From positions 1 through 33,930 of the forward strand of contig WGEZ01000084.1 in assembly GCA_015492515.1 (NCBI GenBank): a DNA stretch of 33,930 bases, read 5' to 3'. The notes below the pieces were generated by a model. It did no database searches. It was not told where the DNA came from and saw nothing but the letters and a program-made list of their open reading frames with translations. This document shows, in pieces, positions 7,429 to 14,721 of this stretch (positions within the stretch are counted from its first letter, which is position 1; each line of letters begins with the position of its first letter). Position numbers and translations under genes: made by a program. This DNA comes from Nitrospirota bacterium (GTDB taxonomy: Bacteria; Nitrospirota; Thermodesulfovibrionia; Thermodesulfovibrionales; JdFR-85).

Positions 7429-8274
7429 TTGAATCCTGAGATGATCCTCAAGGAATGCACGTTGCCTGCAATGCCCCACGTGGCTGCGCGGATACTGGAG
7501 ATCACCAGCGACCCGAACGCCAGGGTCGAGGACATACAGCGCGTGATCTCCTCTGACCAGGCCCTCGCCTCGAGGGTGCTTATGCTCGCCAACTCCGCCT
7601 TTTACGGCATGCGTCGGAATGTTGACACCATCTCGGACGCCATCTTCGTCCTCGGCTTCGAGGCGGTGAAGAAGATCTCCATCGCCGTGGCGACGAGGGA
7701 GCTCTATCAAGTGCACGGCCTGATCGAGCAGAAGCTCTGGGAGCACACCCTCGGTGTCTCGATCGCCGCCGGCCTTATCTGCAGCAAACAGTCGTTGCAT
7801 GAGATACCGGTGGAAGAGAGTATCGTGGCAGGACTTTTGCATGACATAGGTAAGGCGGTCATGAATCAGAGTCAGCCGGAGAGGTATGCCATGGTGGTCG
7901 AGACCGTTTACGGCGAGAGGATCCCCTTCTACAAGGTGGAGGAGGGGTTCTTCGGGTTCACCCATCAGGAGGTGGGAGAGCTCCTCTTCAAGGAGTGGGG
8001 GTTCACACCGGACCTGATCGAGGTGGCGGGGAAGCATCACAAGCGTCACGAGATTGACGCCGGAGGCAACGCCGGCGGGCTCTGTGACATCGTCCGCCTT
8101 GCCGACTGCATCTGTCTCAGGCTCGGCGTCGGCTACCGCGGCCCCATGCCCGAGCTCTGTCCCGACGATACGGTGAGGATGGAGATGCTGGGCATCGGGA
8201 TTGATGAAGCAGAGGAGATAATAGGGGGGTTCAAGGAGAAGTACATCTCTGAGAAGCTTTCCTTCATGAGTTGA
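7429..8274 (+). CDS. HDOD domain protein (copy 2)
   Basis: 281 residues beginning at a TTG (NPEMILKE...) chosen because GGAAGGAGG lies about 8 bases upstream; the in-frame ATG four codons later is too far from that site. One HDOD domain fills the protein: LPAMPHVAARILEITSDPNA, RVEDIQRVISSDQALASRVLMLANSAFYG, VLGFEAVKKISIAV, the HD dyad in SIVAGLLHDIGKAVM, and KHHKRHE. It is a paralogue of the preceding HDOD gene and has its own sigma-28-like promoter. Its stop is separated by one base from the next small ORF, implying translational coupling. Likely a motility-associated signalling adaptor; mechanism unknown. Confidence 0.85.
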   Translation: MNPEMILKECTLPAMPHVAARILEITSDPNARVEDIQRVISSDQALASRVLMLANSAFYGMRRNVDTISDAIFVLGFEAVKKISIAVATRELYQVHGLIEQKLWEHTLGVSIAAGLICSKQSLHEIPVEESIVAGLLHDIGKAVMNQSQPERYAMVVETVYGERIPFYKVEEGFFGFTHQEVGELLFKEWGFTPDLIEVAGKHHKRHEIDAGGNAGGLCDIVRLADCICLRLGVGYRGPMPELCPDDTVRMEMLGIGIDEAEEIIGGFKEKYISEKLSFMS

Positions 8275-8275
8275 G

Positions 8276-8440
8276 ATGCCTGTTGAAGGACTGAAGAGGG
8301 TCTACGAGACACCGGTGACCAGGGAACGGCAGGAGGTCGAGAGGGACAAGAGCGGCAGGAGGCAGAAGAGGGGTGTAAAGAGGCAGAAGGAGATGCGGCG
8401 GAAGGATGAAACCCGGGGACGTATCGATATAAGGGCCTGA
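8276..8440 (+). CDS. Small very basic protein (54 aa), motility-locus associated
   Basis: Too short for the ORF track. ATG at 8276 begins one base after the HDOD stop and runs 54 codons to TGA at 8438-8440: MPVEGLKRVYETPVTRERQEVERDKS..., ending RGRIDIRA. The sequence is dominated by Arg, Lys, Glu and Gln, has no membrane segment, and uses AGG/CAG/GAG codons like its neighbours. Its stop overlaps a GGGCCT-GAAG-AGGCCC hairpin (8433-8448), after which comes the next gene's GGAGGTCGAG site. The tight fit between two genes on the same strand supports a real gene. Function unknown. Confidence 0.6.
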   Translation: MPVEGLKRVYETPVTRERQEVERDKSGRRQKRGVKRQKEMRRKDETRGRIDIRA

Positions 8441-8461
8441 AGAGGCCCGGAGGAGGTCGAG

Positions 8462-8833
8462 ATGTTGAAGGGTCTGAGGAAAGAGAAGAGGAGGAGCAAA
8501 AAGGTGGACAGGGCCAGCGGGCTGCTCAATGTCGAGCTCTCCGAGATAGAGGAGCTCTCATCGCTCATGATGAGCAGGATAGATGCGAGGTTGAGGACCC
8601 TGAGGGAGACGGAGGAGAGGCTCGAGGGGAAGATGGAGGCCCTGGAGAGGTTGCTTCTGAGGGCGGAGAAGGTGACCCAGGAGCCGGACGGCCTGTTAGA
8701 TTACCGTTACAGGGAGGTGCTGGTGCTCGCCAGCAAGGGGCTGAAGACCGAGGAGATCGCTGGCATCCTCGATATATCAAGGGGTGAGGTGGAGTTCATC
8801 ATCACCATGAATATGCACAGCGAGCGGATGTAG
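8462..8833 (+). CDS. Coiled-coil protein with C-terminal HTH-like motif (DUF2802/DUF6115-like)
   Basis: 123 residues with GGAGGTCGAG before the ATG. The N-terminus is basic (KGLRKEKRRSKK). A coiled coil spans about residues 28-78 (LSEIEELSSLMMSRIDARLRTLRETEERLEGKMEALERLLLRAE). The C-terminus has a helix-turn-helix-like pattern, YREVLVLASKGLKTEEIAGILDISRGEVEFII, as found in DUF2802/DUF6115 proteins that sit in flagellar loci. The role of that family is not established; a DNA-binding or assembly role is only inference. Last gene before the flgF promoter; a hairpin terminator follows 24 bases later. Confidence 0.7.
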   Translation: MLKGLRKEKRRSKKVDRASGLLNVELSEIEELSSLMMSRIDARLRTLRETEERLEGKMEALERLLLRAEKVTQEPDGLLDYRYREVLVLASKGLKTEEIAGILDISRGEVEFIITMNMHSERM

Positions 8834-8856
8834 TTGACCTTCCCGGCCTTGCATCT

Positions 8857-8878
8857 GGAAGGCCCGAAGGGGCCTTCC
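8857..8878 (+). terminator. Terminator-like hairpin after the HDOD operon
   Basis: GGAAGGCCC-GAAG-GGGCCTTCC, a perfect 9-bp stem with a 4-nt loop, followed by TCTC rather than a long T run. It lies 24 bases after the stop of the coiled-coil gene and before the sigma-54 promoter of flgF. Confidence 0.6.
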
Positions 8879-8961
8879 TCTCACCGAACCAAACGGAGAC
8901 CGTATCTGCGTGCCGCCTTTCAGCCCCCTCCCGCCACCAACCAGACGAAACAGACCAGAAA

Positions 8962-8992
8962 GCCGGGGAAGGAAATTTTTTCCTTTCCCGGC
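8962..8992. terminator. Second strong hairpin before flgF
   Basis: GCCGGGGAAGGAAA pairs with TTTCCTTTCCCGGC (one G-U) around a 3-nt TTT loop, a 14-bp stem. Six consecutive Ts cover the loop and the start of the 3' arm; no T run follows the stem. It may terminate leftover upstream transcription, or be an upstream element of the flgF promoter region. Confidence 0.5.
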
Positions 8993-9069
8993 AAGAAACT
9001 CCCATCCCCTCAACCGGAGGGACGCCCGCCGTTGCCCCTTTCCCCGGCGCCGCCGGGACAGCGGTTTGC

Positions 9070-9084
9070 TGGCACACCTCTTGC
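9070..9084 (+). promoter_or_regulatory. Sigma-54 (-24/-12) promoter for the flgF operon
   Basis: TGGCAC-ACCTC-TTGC matches the RpoN consensus TGGCAC-N5-TTGC exactly. The GC of the -12 element is at 9083-9084, so transcription should begin near 9095-9097, practically on the flgF ATG at 9098. An enhancer-binding protein (FlrC/FlgR type) would be required; none is encoded in the window. Confidence 0.85.
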
Positions 9085-9097
9085 TTGATCATTCGGC

Positions 9098-9811
9098 ATG
9101 TACAAGGGTATCTACATAGCCGCCTCGGCAGCCGCGGTGAAGGATGCGGAGGTCTCGGTGATTACGAGGAACCTTGCAAACGCCTCCACGGCGGGTTATA
9201 AAAGTGAGGGCGTAGCCTTCAGTGCCTACATCCTTCCACTGGTCCGGGAGGTCGGTTATCAGGACAGGGTGATGGTGGAGAAGGGGAGGGTGGTCACCGA
9301 TTTCTCGCCCGGCTCCTTCATCCACACCGGCAACCCCCTCCACGTCGCGATCAGGGGGGACGGGTTCTTCACCCTCGAGGGCGGACTGTACACCAGGCGC
9401 GGGGACTTCAGGATCGATGCAGAGGGATATCTTGTGAATGTAGAGGGGAGGAAGGTCCTCGGCGGGGACGGAGAGCCGATCCGCATCCCCCAGGGCGGCC
9501 TCACGATCGGCGCAGACGGCGAGGTGACCGTGGACGGTGCGGCCGTCGGGAGGCTGAAGGTGGTCGACTTTCCAAGGCCCTACAACCTCACGAAGGTGGG
9601 TGACTCCACGTTCATCCCCTCCGGAGCTCAGAGGCCCCGTGAGGTCTCAAGCGGGATCGTCCAGGGAGAGCTGGAGGCCTCCAACGTGAACGTCTTCAGG
9701 GAGATGACGAGGCTGATCAGGACGGTCAGGGAGTTCGAGGCCTACCAGAGGATGATCAGGGCCTTCGACAACGCCGCAGCAAAGGCATTAAACGAGATAG
9801 GGAGGATATAG
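9098..9811 (+). CDS. flgF: Flagellar basal-body rod protein FlgF
   Basis: 237 residues. The N-terminus [38 protein letters not shown] is the conserved flg_bb_rod helix with the [11 protein letters not shown] motif, the centre carries [27 protein letters not shown], and the C-terminus [41 protein letters not shown] is the matching coiled-coil helix. FlgF forms the proximal rod next to FlgG and is exported by the flagellar type III system without a cleaved signal. The start is fixed by the conserved N-terminus and no Shine-Dalgarno precedes it, which fits a near-leaderless message from the sigma-54 promoter. First gene of the rod/ring operon; flgG begins 4 bases later. Confidence 0.93.
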   Translation: MYKGIYIAASAAAVKDAEVSVITRNLANASTAGYKSEGVAFSAYILPLVREVGYQDRVMVEKGRVVTDFSPGSFIHTGNPLHVAIRGDGFFTLEGGLYTRRGDFRIDAEGYLVNVEGRKVLGGDGEPIRIPQGGLTIGADGEVTVDGAAVGRLKVVDFPRPYNLTKVGDSTFIPSGAQRPREVSSGIVQGELEASNVNVFREMTRLIRTVREFEAYQRMIRAFDNAAAKALNEIGRI

Positions 9812-9815
9812 AGAG

Positions 9816-10604
9816 ATGATACGTTCGCTCTTCATTGCAGCAACGGGTATGGAGGCACAGAAGCTGAACATCGACATCATCGCCAACAACCTCGCCAACG
9901 CCAACACGCCGGGATACAAGCGGAGCAGGGCCGACTTCCAGGAGCTGATGTACCAGGAGATCAAGAGCCCCGGTGCGACGTCGGCCGGAGGCTCTCAACT
10001 GCCCTCGGGCATTCAGGTGGGCCTCGGTGTTCAGACCGCGGCGGTGCAGAAGATATTCGAGCAGGGAGACTACGTCAACACCGCCAATCCGCTGGATATG
10101 GCGATCGAGGGTGAGGGCTTCTTCCAGATCGTCAAGCCCGACGGTGAGATCGCCTACACAAGGGCGGGGACGTTCAAGCTGGACAGCGAGGGCAGGATCG
10201 TCACCTCCGAGGGCTATCCCCTGGAGCCGGAGATAACCGTCCCGGCCGACACGACCCAGATAACCATCAGCTCCGACGGCCGGGTGAACGTGTTACAGCC
10301 GGGCAGCAACGAACCCACGGAGGTCGGGCAGATCGAGCTCGCAAAGCTGCCCAACCCGGGAGGGCTGAAGTCCATAGGCAAGAACCTCTTCGTCGAGACC
10401 GCCTCCTCGGGTGCGCCCATAACCGGCGCACCCGGCACGGAGGGGATGGGGACGATACAGCAGGGGTTCATCGAGCTCAGCAACGTCGACATAGTTAAGG
10501 AGATGGTTCAGATGATCGCCAGCCAGAGGGCCTATGAGCTGAACTCCAAGGCCGTGCAGGCCGTGGACGACATGCTCCAGATGACGAACAACCTGAGGAG
10601 GTAG
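9816..10604 (+). CDS. flgG: Flagellar distal rod protein FlgG
   Basis: 262 residues, the usual FlgG length. [47 protein letters not shown] is the canonical N-terminal rod motif and the distal-rod region; [48 protein letters not shown] is the central core; [42 protein letters not shown] is the C-terminal helix. FlgG polymerises into the distal rod that crosses the peptidoglycan and outer membrane and is surrounded by the P and L rings. It lies 4 bases after flgF, with GAGAG as a weak ribosome site, and its terminal codons contain the GAGGAGGT site for flgA. Confidence 0.96.
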   Translation: MIRSLFIAATGMEAQKLNIDIIANNLANANTPGYKRSRADFQELMYQEIKSPGATSAGGSQLPSGIQVGLGVQTAAVQKIFEQGDYVNTANPLDMAIEGEGFFQIVKPDGEIAYTRAGTFKLDSEGRIVTSEGYPLEPEITVPADTTQITISSDGRVNVLQPGSNEPTEVGQIELAKLPNPGGLKSIGKNLFVETASSGAPITGAPGTEGMGTIQQGFIELSNVDIVKEMVQMIASQRAYELNSKAVQAVDDMLQMTNNLRR

Positions 10605-10607
10605 GTG

Positions 10608-11237
10608 ATGCTCACTCTGCTGCTGGTGTTGAGCCTGGCGGCGGGCTGGACGCCTGCCGACGCGATCAGGGAGTACCTGTTGAAGAGCTACCCCTGGCCG
10701 GAGGTCGAGGTGAGCGAGGTCACGGTGGAGGGTTCCGTGCCGGCCGGGGTGCCGGCGGAGATAACGACCGAGAGGGGGCCTCTCGGGAGGGCCTCGTTCA
10801 TGGTGCGGTTCATCAGCGGCGAAAGGGCCCGCGTGAGGGCCAGGGTCGTGGCGCGGGACGCCACGGTCAGGAGCGTGCGGTCACTGGCCAAGGGAGCCCT
10901 CCTGACGGAGGACGAGGTCTACACGGCGATGATGGATGTACGGAGGATACCGAGGGGGGCCGTCCGGAGCCTGGAGGGGGTTCTGGGGAAGCGGCTGAAG
11001 AGGTCGTTGCCGGCGGATACGGTGATCACCGAATCGATGCTCGAGGAGCCCCCCCTCGTCAGGAAGGGAGAGAAGGTGATCATCCTGTACAGGGGTCCCT
11101 ATCTGAAGGTCACCACCACGGGCATCGCACGGGAGGACGGCAGCAGGGGTGAGGTGATAGTGGTCCTGAACGCAGGCTCCAGGAAGAGGCTCTCGGGCCT
11201 CGTCGTCGGAAAGGGGGTCGTGGATGTCAGCCCTTAG
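10608..11237 (+). CDS. flgA: P-ring assembly chaperone FlgA
   Basis: The ATG at 10608 is preferred over the GTG at 10605 because of spacing from GAGGAGGT in the end of flgG. 209 residues with a Sec signal peptide (MLTLLLVLSLAAGWTPADA), a variable N-terminal domain, and a C-terminal SAF/ChapFlgA domain: SLAKGALLTEDEVYTAMMDVRRIPRGAV, GVLGKRLKRSLPADTVITESMLEEPPLVRKGEKVII, VTTTGIAREDGSRGEVIVVLN. FlgA acts in the periplasm to help FlgI assemble into the P ring. It lies between flgG and flgH in a compact operon and overlaps flgH by 14 bases. Confidence 0.9.
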   Translation: MLTLLLVLSLAAGWTPADAIREYLLKSYPWPEVEVSEVTVEGSVPAGVPAEITTERGPLGRASFMVRFISGERARVRARVVARDATVRSVRSLAKGALLTEDEVYTAMMDVRRIPRGAVRSLEGVLGKRLKRSLPADTVITESMLEEPPLVRKGEKVIILYRGPYLKVTTTGIAREDGSRGEVIVVLNAGSRKRLSGLVVGKGVVDVSP

Positions 11238-11955
11238 GGGAGGGGCCTCAGGGGTGAGGGGCCTTGCAGCCCTTCTGGCATTGACTGCGCTGCCCGGTCT
11301 GTTCTCGGCGGGCTGTTCCTCCACCGCGAGTCTTCCGCCTCCTCCGCCTGCCTACGTCCTGAAGCCCACGGATGAGGCCGCCGGGACCCGGTCGCCGGGC
11401 TCCATATACAGAGAGAGGGCGAGCCTCTTCGAGGACAGGAGGGCCAGGAGGTTGAACGACCTCGTGACGGTCCTGATCGTGGAGAACGTCTCCGGGGCCA
11501 AGAAGGCGGAGACGAAGGCCGGGAGGGACTCCTCCATCGATGCCTCGATCAGCAAGCTCTTCGGCATCCCCCTCGACTTCAACCTCAAGAACCTGTACGG
11601 AAAGGGGAACACCTTCGACCCCTCCCTGGGCAGCTCCATAGAGTATGATTTCCAGGGCTCCGGGGAGACGAGCAGGGAGGGGACCCTCAAGGGCACCATC
11701 ACGGCGAGGGTGGTGGACGTCCTCCCGAACGGAAACCTGATGATAGAGTCGAGGAAGGAGATCACCCTCAACTTCGAGAAGCAGGTCCTCGTGCTGAGGG
11801 GCACGATAAGGCCCGACGACATATCCACGGAGAACACGATAGAGAGTACGAGGATCGCCGACGCCCAGATATTCCTCGTCGGCGAGGGGATCATCGATAA
11901 CAAGCAGTCCCCGGGCTGGCTGGGGAGGCTGGTCGACAGGGTATGGCCCTTCTGA
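11224..11955 (+). CDS. flgH: Flagellar L-ring lipoprotein FlgH
   Basis: 243 residues starting inside the end of flgA. Lipoprotein signal peptide with lipobox LFSAGC (Cys30), so the mature protein is anchored in the outer membrane. The FlgH core is clear: SIYRERASLFEDRRARRLNDLVTVLIVENVSGAKKAETKAGRDSS, GSGETSREGTLKGTITARVVDVLPNGNLMIESRKEITLN and GTIRPDDISTENTIESTRIADAQIFLVGEGIIDNKQSPGWLGRL. It forms the L ring around the distal rod. Its presence is direct evidence that this organism has a conventional outer membrane. Confidence 0.94.
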   Translation: MSALRGGASGVRGLAALLALTALPGLFSAGCSSTASLPPPPPAYVLKPTDEAAGTRSPGSIYRERASLFEDRRARRLNDLVTVLIVENVSGAKKAETKAGRDSSIDASISKLFGIPLDFNLKNLYGKGNTFDPSLGSSIEYDFQGSGETSREGTLKGTITARVVDVLPNGNLMIESRKEITLNFEKQVLVLRGTIRPDDISTENTIESTRIADAQIFLVGEGIIDNKQSPGWLGRLVDRVWPF

Positions 11956-11998
11956 TGGAGGCTGTTCAGGTGTCCCATACCTGGAGAGGTGGCGGCGG

Positions 11999-13090
11999 AT
12001 GATAAGGGGTGCGACCGTACTGGCCCTCACCCTCGTGCTGGTCCTGCCCGGCCGCACCGTCGAGGCGGAGAGGCTGAAGGACATAGCCTTCGTCGAGGGC
12101 GTGAGGGAGAACCAGCTCGTCGGCTTCGGCCTCGTCGTGGGCCTGAAGGGGACGGGTGACAAGGGCAACGCCACGATGCAGGGCATAGCGAACATGCTCT
12201 CCAGGATGGGGCTGAAGGTGAAGGCGAAGGACCTGAAGGCGAAGAACGCCGCTGCGGTCATGGTTACGGCCACGCTGCCGGCCTTCCCGAGGGCGGGCAA
12301 CAGGATCGACGCCGTCGTCTCCTCCGTGGGCGACGCCAAGGACCTCCAGGGCGGGACCCTCCTGATGACACCCCTGAAGGGGCCGGACGGAGTGGTGTAC
12401 GGCCTCGCCCAGGGGCCTGTCTCGATAGGCGGCTTCTCGGCTGGCGGCGGTGGAGGGGCGGTGCAGAAGAACCACCCCACGGTGGGCAGGGTGCCCAACG
12501 GCGTGATCATAGAGAGGGAGGTCCCTCTCTCGCTGAGGGGGCTGAGGGAGGTGAAGATAATACTCCGCAGCCCGGACTTCACGGTGGCCTCGAACGTCGC
12601 AAAGGGGATAAACAGGTTGCTGAAGAGCGAATACGCCGAGGCCGTCGACCCCTCTACGGTGATACTCGGGGTGCCCGAGGAGTACCGGGGCAGGGTCGTG
12701 GAGCTGATGAGGCTCGTGGAACACGTCGATGTCGGCGTGGATGCACCGGCCAGGGTGGTCATCAACGAGCGGACGGGCACGGTGGTGATCGGCGACGACG
12801 TGAGGATCTCTCCCGTTGCCATAGCGCACGGAGGCCTGACCATCGAGATAACCACCGAGTTCAGGGTCTCACAGCCGCCCCCCCTCTCTCCTGGTGAGAC
12901 CGTGGTGGTCCCGCAGACCGATATCACGGCGGAGGAGAAGAAGGCCCACCTCATGGAGGTCTCGGGCACGACCCTCGGCGAGGTCGTGAGGGCGCTGAAC
13001 AGGATGGGGGTTACGCCAAGGGACCTGATCGCCATCCTCCAGGCCCTGAAGGCCGCGGGTGCACTCAAGGCGGAGCTGGAGATAATCTGA
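11999..13090 (+). CDS. flgI: Flagellar P-ring protein FlgI
   Basis: 363 residues, typical length. Sec signal peptide (MIRGATVLALTLVLVLPGRTVEA) followed by the FlgI core RLKDIAFVEGVRENQLVGFGLVVGLKGTGDK, NAAAVMVTATLPAFPRAGNRIDAVVSSVGDAKDLQGGTLLMTPLKG, ARVVINERTGTVVIGDDVRISPVAIAHGGLTI, and the C-terminal GTTLGEVVRALNRMGVTPRDLIAILQALKAAGALKAELEII. The P ring sits at the peptidoglycan layer. A 43-base gap separates it from flgH; the stop overlaps the flgJ start by one base (TGATG). Confidence 0.96.
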   Translation: MIRGATVLALTLVLVLPGRTVEAERLKDIAFVEGVRENQLVGFGLVVGLKGTGDKGNATMQGIANMLSRMGLKVKAKDLKAKNAAAVMVTATLPAFPRAGNRIDAVVSSVGDAKDLQGGTLLMTPLKGPDGVVYGLAQGPVSIGGFSAGGGGGAVQKNHPTVGRVPNGVIIEREVPLSLRGLREVKIILRSPDFTVASNVAKGINRLLKSEYAEAVDPSTVILGVPEEYRGRVVELMRLVEHVDVGVDAPARVVINERTGTVVIGDDVRISPVAIAHGGLTIEITTEFRVSQPPPLSPGETVVVPQTDITAEEKKAHLMEVSGTTLGEVVRALNRMGVTPRDLIAILQALKAAGALKAELEII

Positions 13091-13899
13091 TGATCTACCC
13101 CGATCCGATATCCCTCTACGGCATGACCTCTCCCGGGGAGGGGGTGAGGAAGGTCTCCAGGGAGTTCGAGGCCCTCTTCATCTACGAGCTCCTGAAGGGT
13201 ATGAGGGGCATGGCCGGGAAGGGGCTCTTCGGCGAGGGGCTCTCAGGGGATGTCTTCCAGACCCTCTTCGAGATGGAGCTGGCGAGGGTGCTCGCAGAGC
13301 GGGGGACCGGGCTGTCGGAGGTCCTGGTCAGGACCCTCGAGGGAAGGGGCCGTGAGGTGGACGGAGTCTCAGGTGAGGCTCTGCACCCCGGGCCGGAGAC
13401 CGGGACTGCAGTGGATGCCGCCGCCGTTTCAGAGGAGGTGACGGGGGGCAGAACCCCGGCGGTATCGATCGAGCCCCCGAGGGGTTCGAATGCGGTCCCC
13501 GGGGTTGAGGCGGGGGACCGCAGGGGAAGGCTCCCGGTCGAGGGGAGGATTACATCCGGCTTCGGAAGGAGGATCGATCCCATAACGGGTGAGACGAGGG
13601 TCCACAGGGGTGTGGATATCGCCGCAGCCCCCGGGACCGAGGTCTATCCCTTGAGGGCCGGGAAGGTGATCTTCAGCGGGGCCCTGAAGGGGTTCGGCAA
13701 CATCGTCGTCATTGAGCACGACGACGGCATGGTGACGAGGTATGCCCATAACCAGAGGAACCTCGTCAAGGCGGGGGACCGCGTCGCCGGAGACACCCCC
13801 ATAGCCCTGGTGGGGAGCACGGGGAGGTCCACCGGACCGCACCTGCACTTCGAGGTCCTGGAGGGCGGCAGACATGTGGACCCCTTGGAAGTCGTGTAG
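13090..13899 (+). CDS. flgJ: FlgJ-type rod-cap protein fused to an M23 (LytM) peptidase
   Basis: 269 residues. The N-terminal ~85 residues are the FlgJ rod-binding domain (KVSREFEALFIYELLKGMRGMAGKGLFGEGLSGDVFQTLFEMELARVLAERG). A variable Pro/Gly/Glu-rich linker (~85-150) leads to an M23 zinc endopeptidase domain: ITSGFGRRIDPITGETRVHRGVDIAA (HxxxD), GNIVVIEHDDGMVTRYAHN, and TGPHLHFEV (HxH). All zinc and catalytic residues of the lysostaphin-type fold are present, so it should be active. Proteobacterial FlgJ usually carries a GH73 glucosaminidase instead; here a peptide cross-link hydrolase would open peptidoglycan for the rod. It is translationally coupled to flgI; the product lacks a signal peptide and should leave through the flagellar exporter. 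Confidence 0.9.
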   Translation: MIYPDPISLYGMTSPGEGVRKVSREFEALFIYELLKGMRGMAGKGLFGEGLSGDVFQTLFEMELARVLAERGTGLSEVLVRTLEGRGREVDGVSGEALHPGPETGTAVDAAAVSEEVTGGRTPAVSIEPPRGSNAVPGVEAGDRRGRLPVEGRITSGFGRRIDPITGETRVHRGVDIAAAPGTEVYPLRAGKVIFSGALKGFGNIVVIEHDDGMVTRYAHNQRNLVKAGDRVAGDTPIALVGSTGRSTGPHLHFEVLEGGRHVDPLEVV

Positions 13900-13912
13900 G
13901 GCGCCGGCGTAT

Positions 13913-13939
13913 TAAAGTTTTTCGCCTGCCGGCCGATAG
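13913..13939 (+). promoter_or_regulatory. Sigma-28 promoter upstream of flgM
   Basis: TAAAGTTT-N11-GCCGATAG, 15 of 16 consensus matches with the canonical 11-base spacer. It starts 14 bases after the flgJ stop and lies ~31 bases before the flgM start, so flgM-flgN-flgK-flgL can be transcribed as a late class independently of the sigma-54 promoter at flgF. Confidence 0.92.
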
Positions 13940-13970
13940 TATAAGTGAAATCCATCACTGGAGGTTCAGC

Positions 13971-14258
13971 ATGAAGATTCACGGTGGAAGGCCTCCCGAG
14001 AGCCAGGATGCCTATCTCAGGGCGCAGAAGACGACGGGCAAGGAGGCGGTCGAGGGCAAGGGGGCCGTAGAGAAGAGGAAGGTCGGTGACAGGGTGGACC
14101 TCACAGGGGCCGGCAGGGTCGAGGAGCTGAAGGCCGAGATCCAGAGGCTGCCGGAGGTGAGGACCGACAGGATCGAGGCCGTGAAGAAGGCCATAGAGGC
14201 CGGCACATACCGGATTGACGCCGAGAAGATACTCTCCAGGATGATCGACGAGCTATGA
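13971..14258 (+). CDS. flgM: Anti-sigma-28 factor FlgM
   Basis: 95 residues, usual length, with GGAGG nine bases before the ATG. The N-terminal half is low-complexity and charged, as expected for the disordered exported part; the C-terminal half has the sigma-28-binding helices RVEELKAEIQRLPEVRTDRIEAVKKAIEAGTYRIDAEKILSRMIDEL. FlgM holds FliA inactive until the hook is finished and is then exported. Its own sigma-28 promoter gives negative feedback. The stop overlaps the flgN start (ATGA). Confidence 0.93.
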   Translation: MKIHGGRPPESQDAYLRAQKTTGKEAVEGKGAVEKRKVGDRVDLTGAGRVEELKAEIQRLPEVRTDRIEAVKKAIEAGTYRIDAEKILSRMIDEL

Positions 14259-14695
14259 AGGATTCGACACCGATATTGAACATCCTTGAAGAGCAGGTGA
14301 GGTGCTACGGCAGCCTCTACGGGCTGTTGAAGAGCGAGAAGGAGGCCATAGTCTCCTTCGACCCCGCGGTGTTCGAAGAACTCGCCAAGCAGAAGGACAA
14401 CCTCGTCCTGCAGCTCAGACTGCTGGAGGACGAGAGGAAGAGGCTCACCGACGAGTTCTTCTCCGAGGAGGACACGGGCAGGAGCATCTCGGACCTCTAT
14501 GCCGTCACCGGGGACGAGAGGTTCGTCAGGATACGCTCCCGGTTGATGAGTCTGTTGCAGGGCATAGAAGAGCTGAACGAGATAAACAGGCTCCTCATCG
14601 AGAGGGCCTCGCTGCACCTCAGTGCATCAGCAAACTTCTTCCAGACCTTTAACATGGATGCATCGAGGAAGGTCACCGTCTCCAGAGAGGCGTAG
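14255..14695 (+). CDS. flgN: FlgN-type export chaperone for hook-associated proteins
   Basis: 146 residues, almost entirely helical: LNILEEQVRCYGSLYGLLKSEKEAIVSFDPAVFEELAKQKDNLVLQLRLLEDERKRL and RIRSRLMSLLQGIEELNEINRLLIERASLHLSASANFFQTF. This is the FlgN pattern (E...Y..L..L..KE...I...D...L.....K). FlgN binds FlgK and FlgL and delivers them to the export gate in the cytoplasm, which agrees with flgK and flgL following directly. It overlaps flgM by 4 bases. FlgN sequences diverge strongly, so the call leans partly on position. Confidence 0.88.
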   Translation: MKDSTPILNILEEQVRCYGSLYGLLKSEKEAIVSFDPAVFEELAKQKDNLVLQLRLLEDERKRLTDEFFSEEDTGRSISDLYAVTGDERFVRIRSRLMSLLQGIEELNEINRLLIERASLHLSASANFFQTFNMDASRKVTVSREA

Positions 14696-14721
14696 CGCCT
14701 TCCCGGTTTCAGAGGTTTGAG

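Noticed and set aside
11248-13068. 606-residue minus-strand ORF
   Set aside because: Antisense shadow of flgH and flgI, whose conserved domains occupy the plus strand; low-complexity translation.
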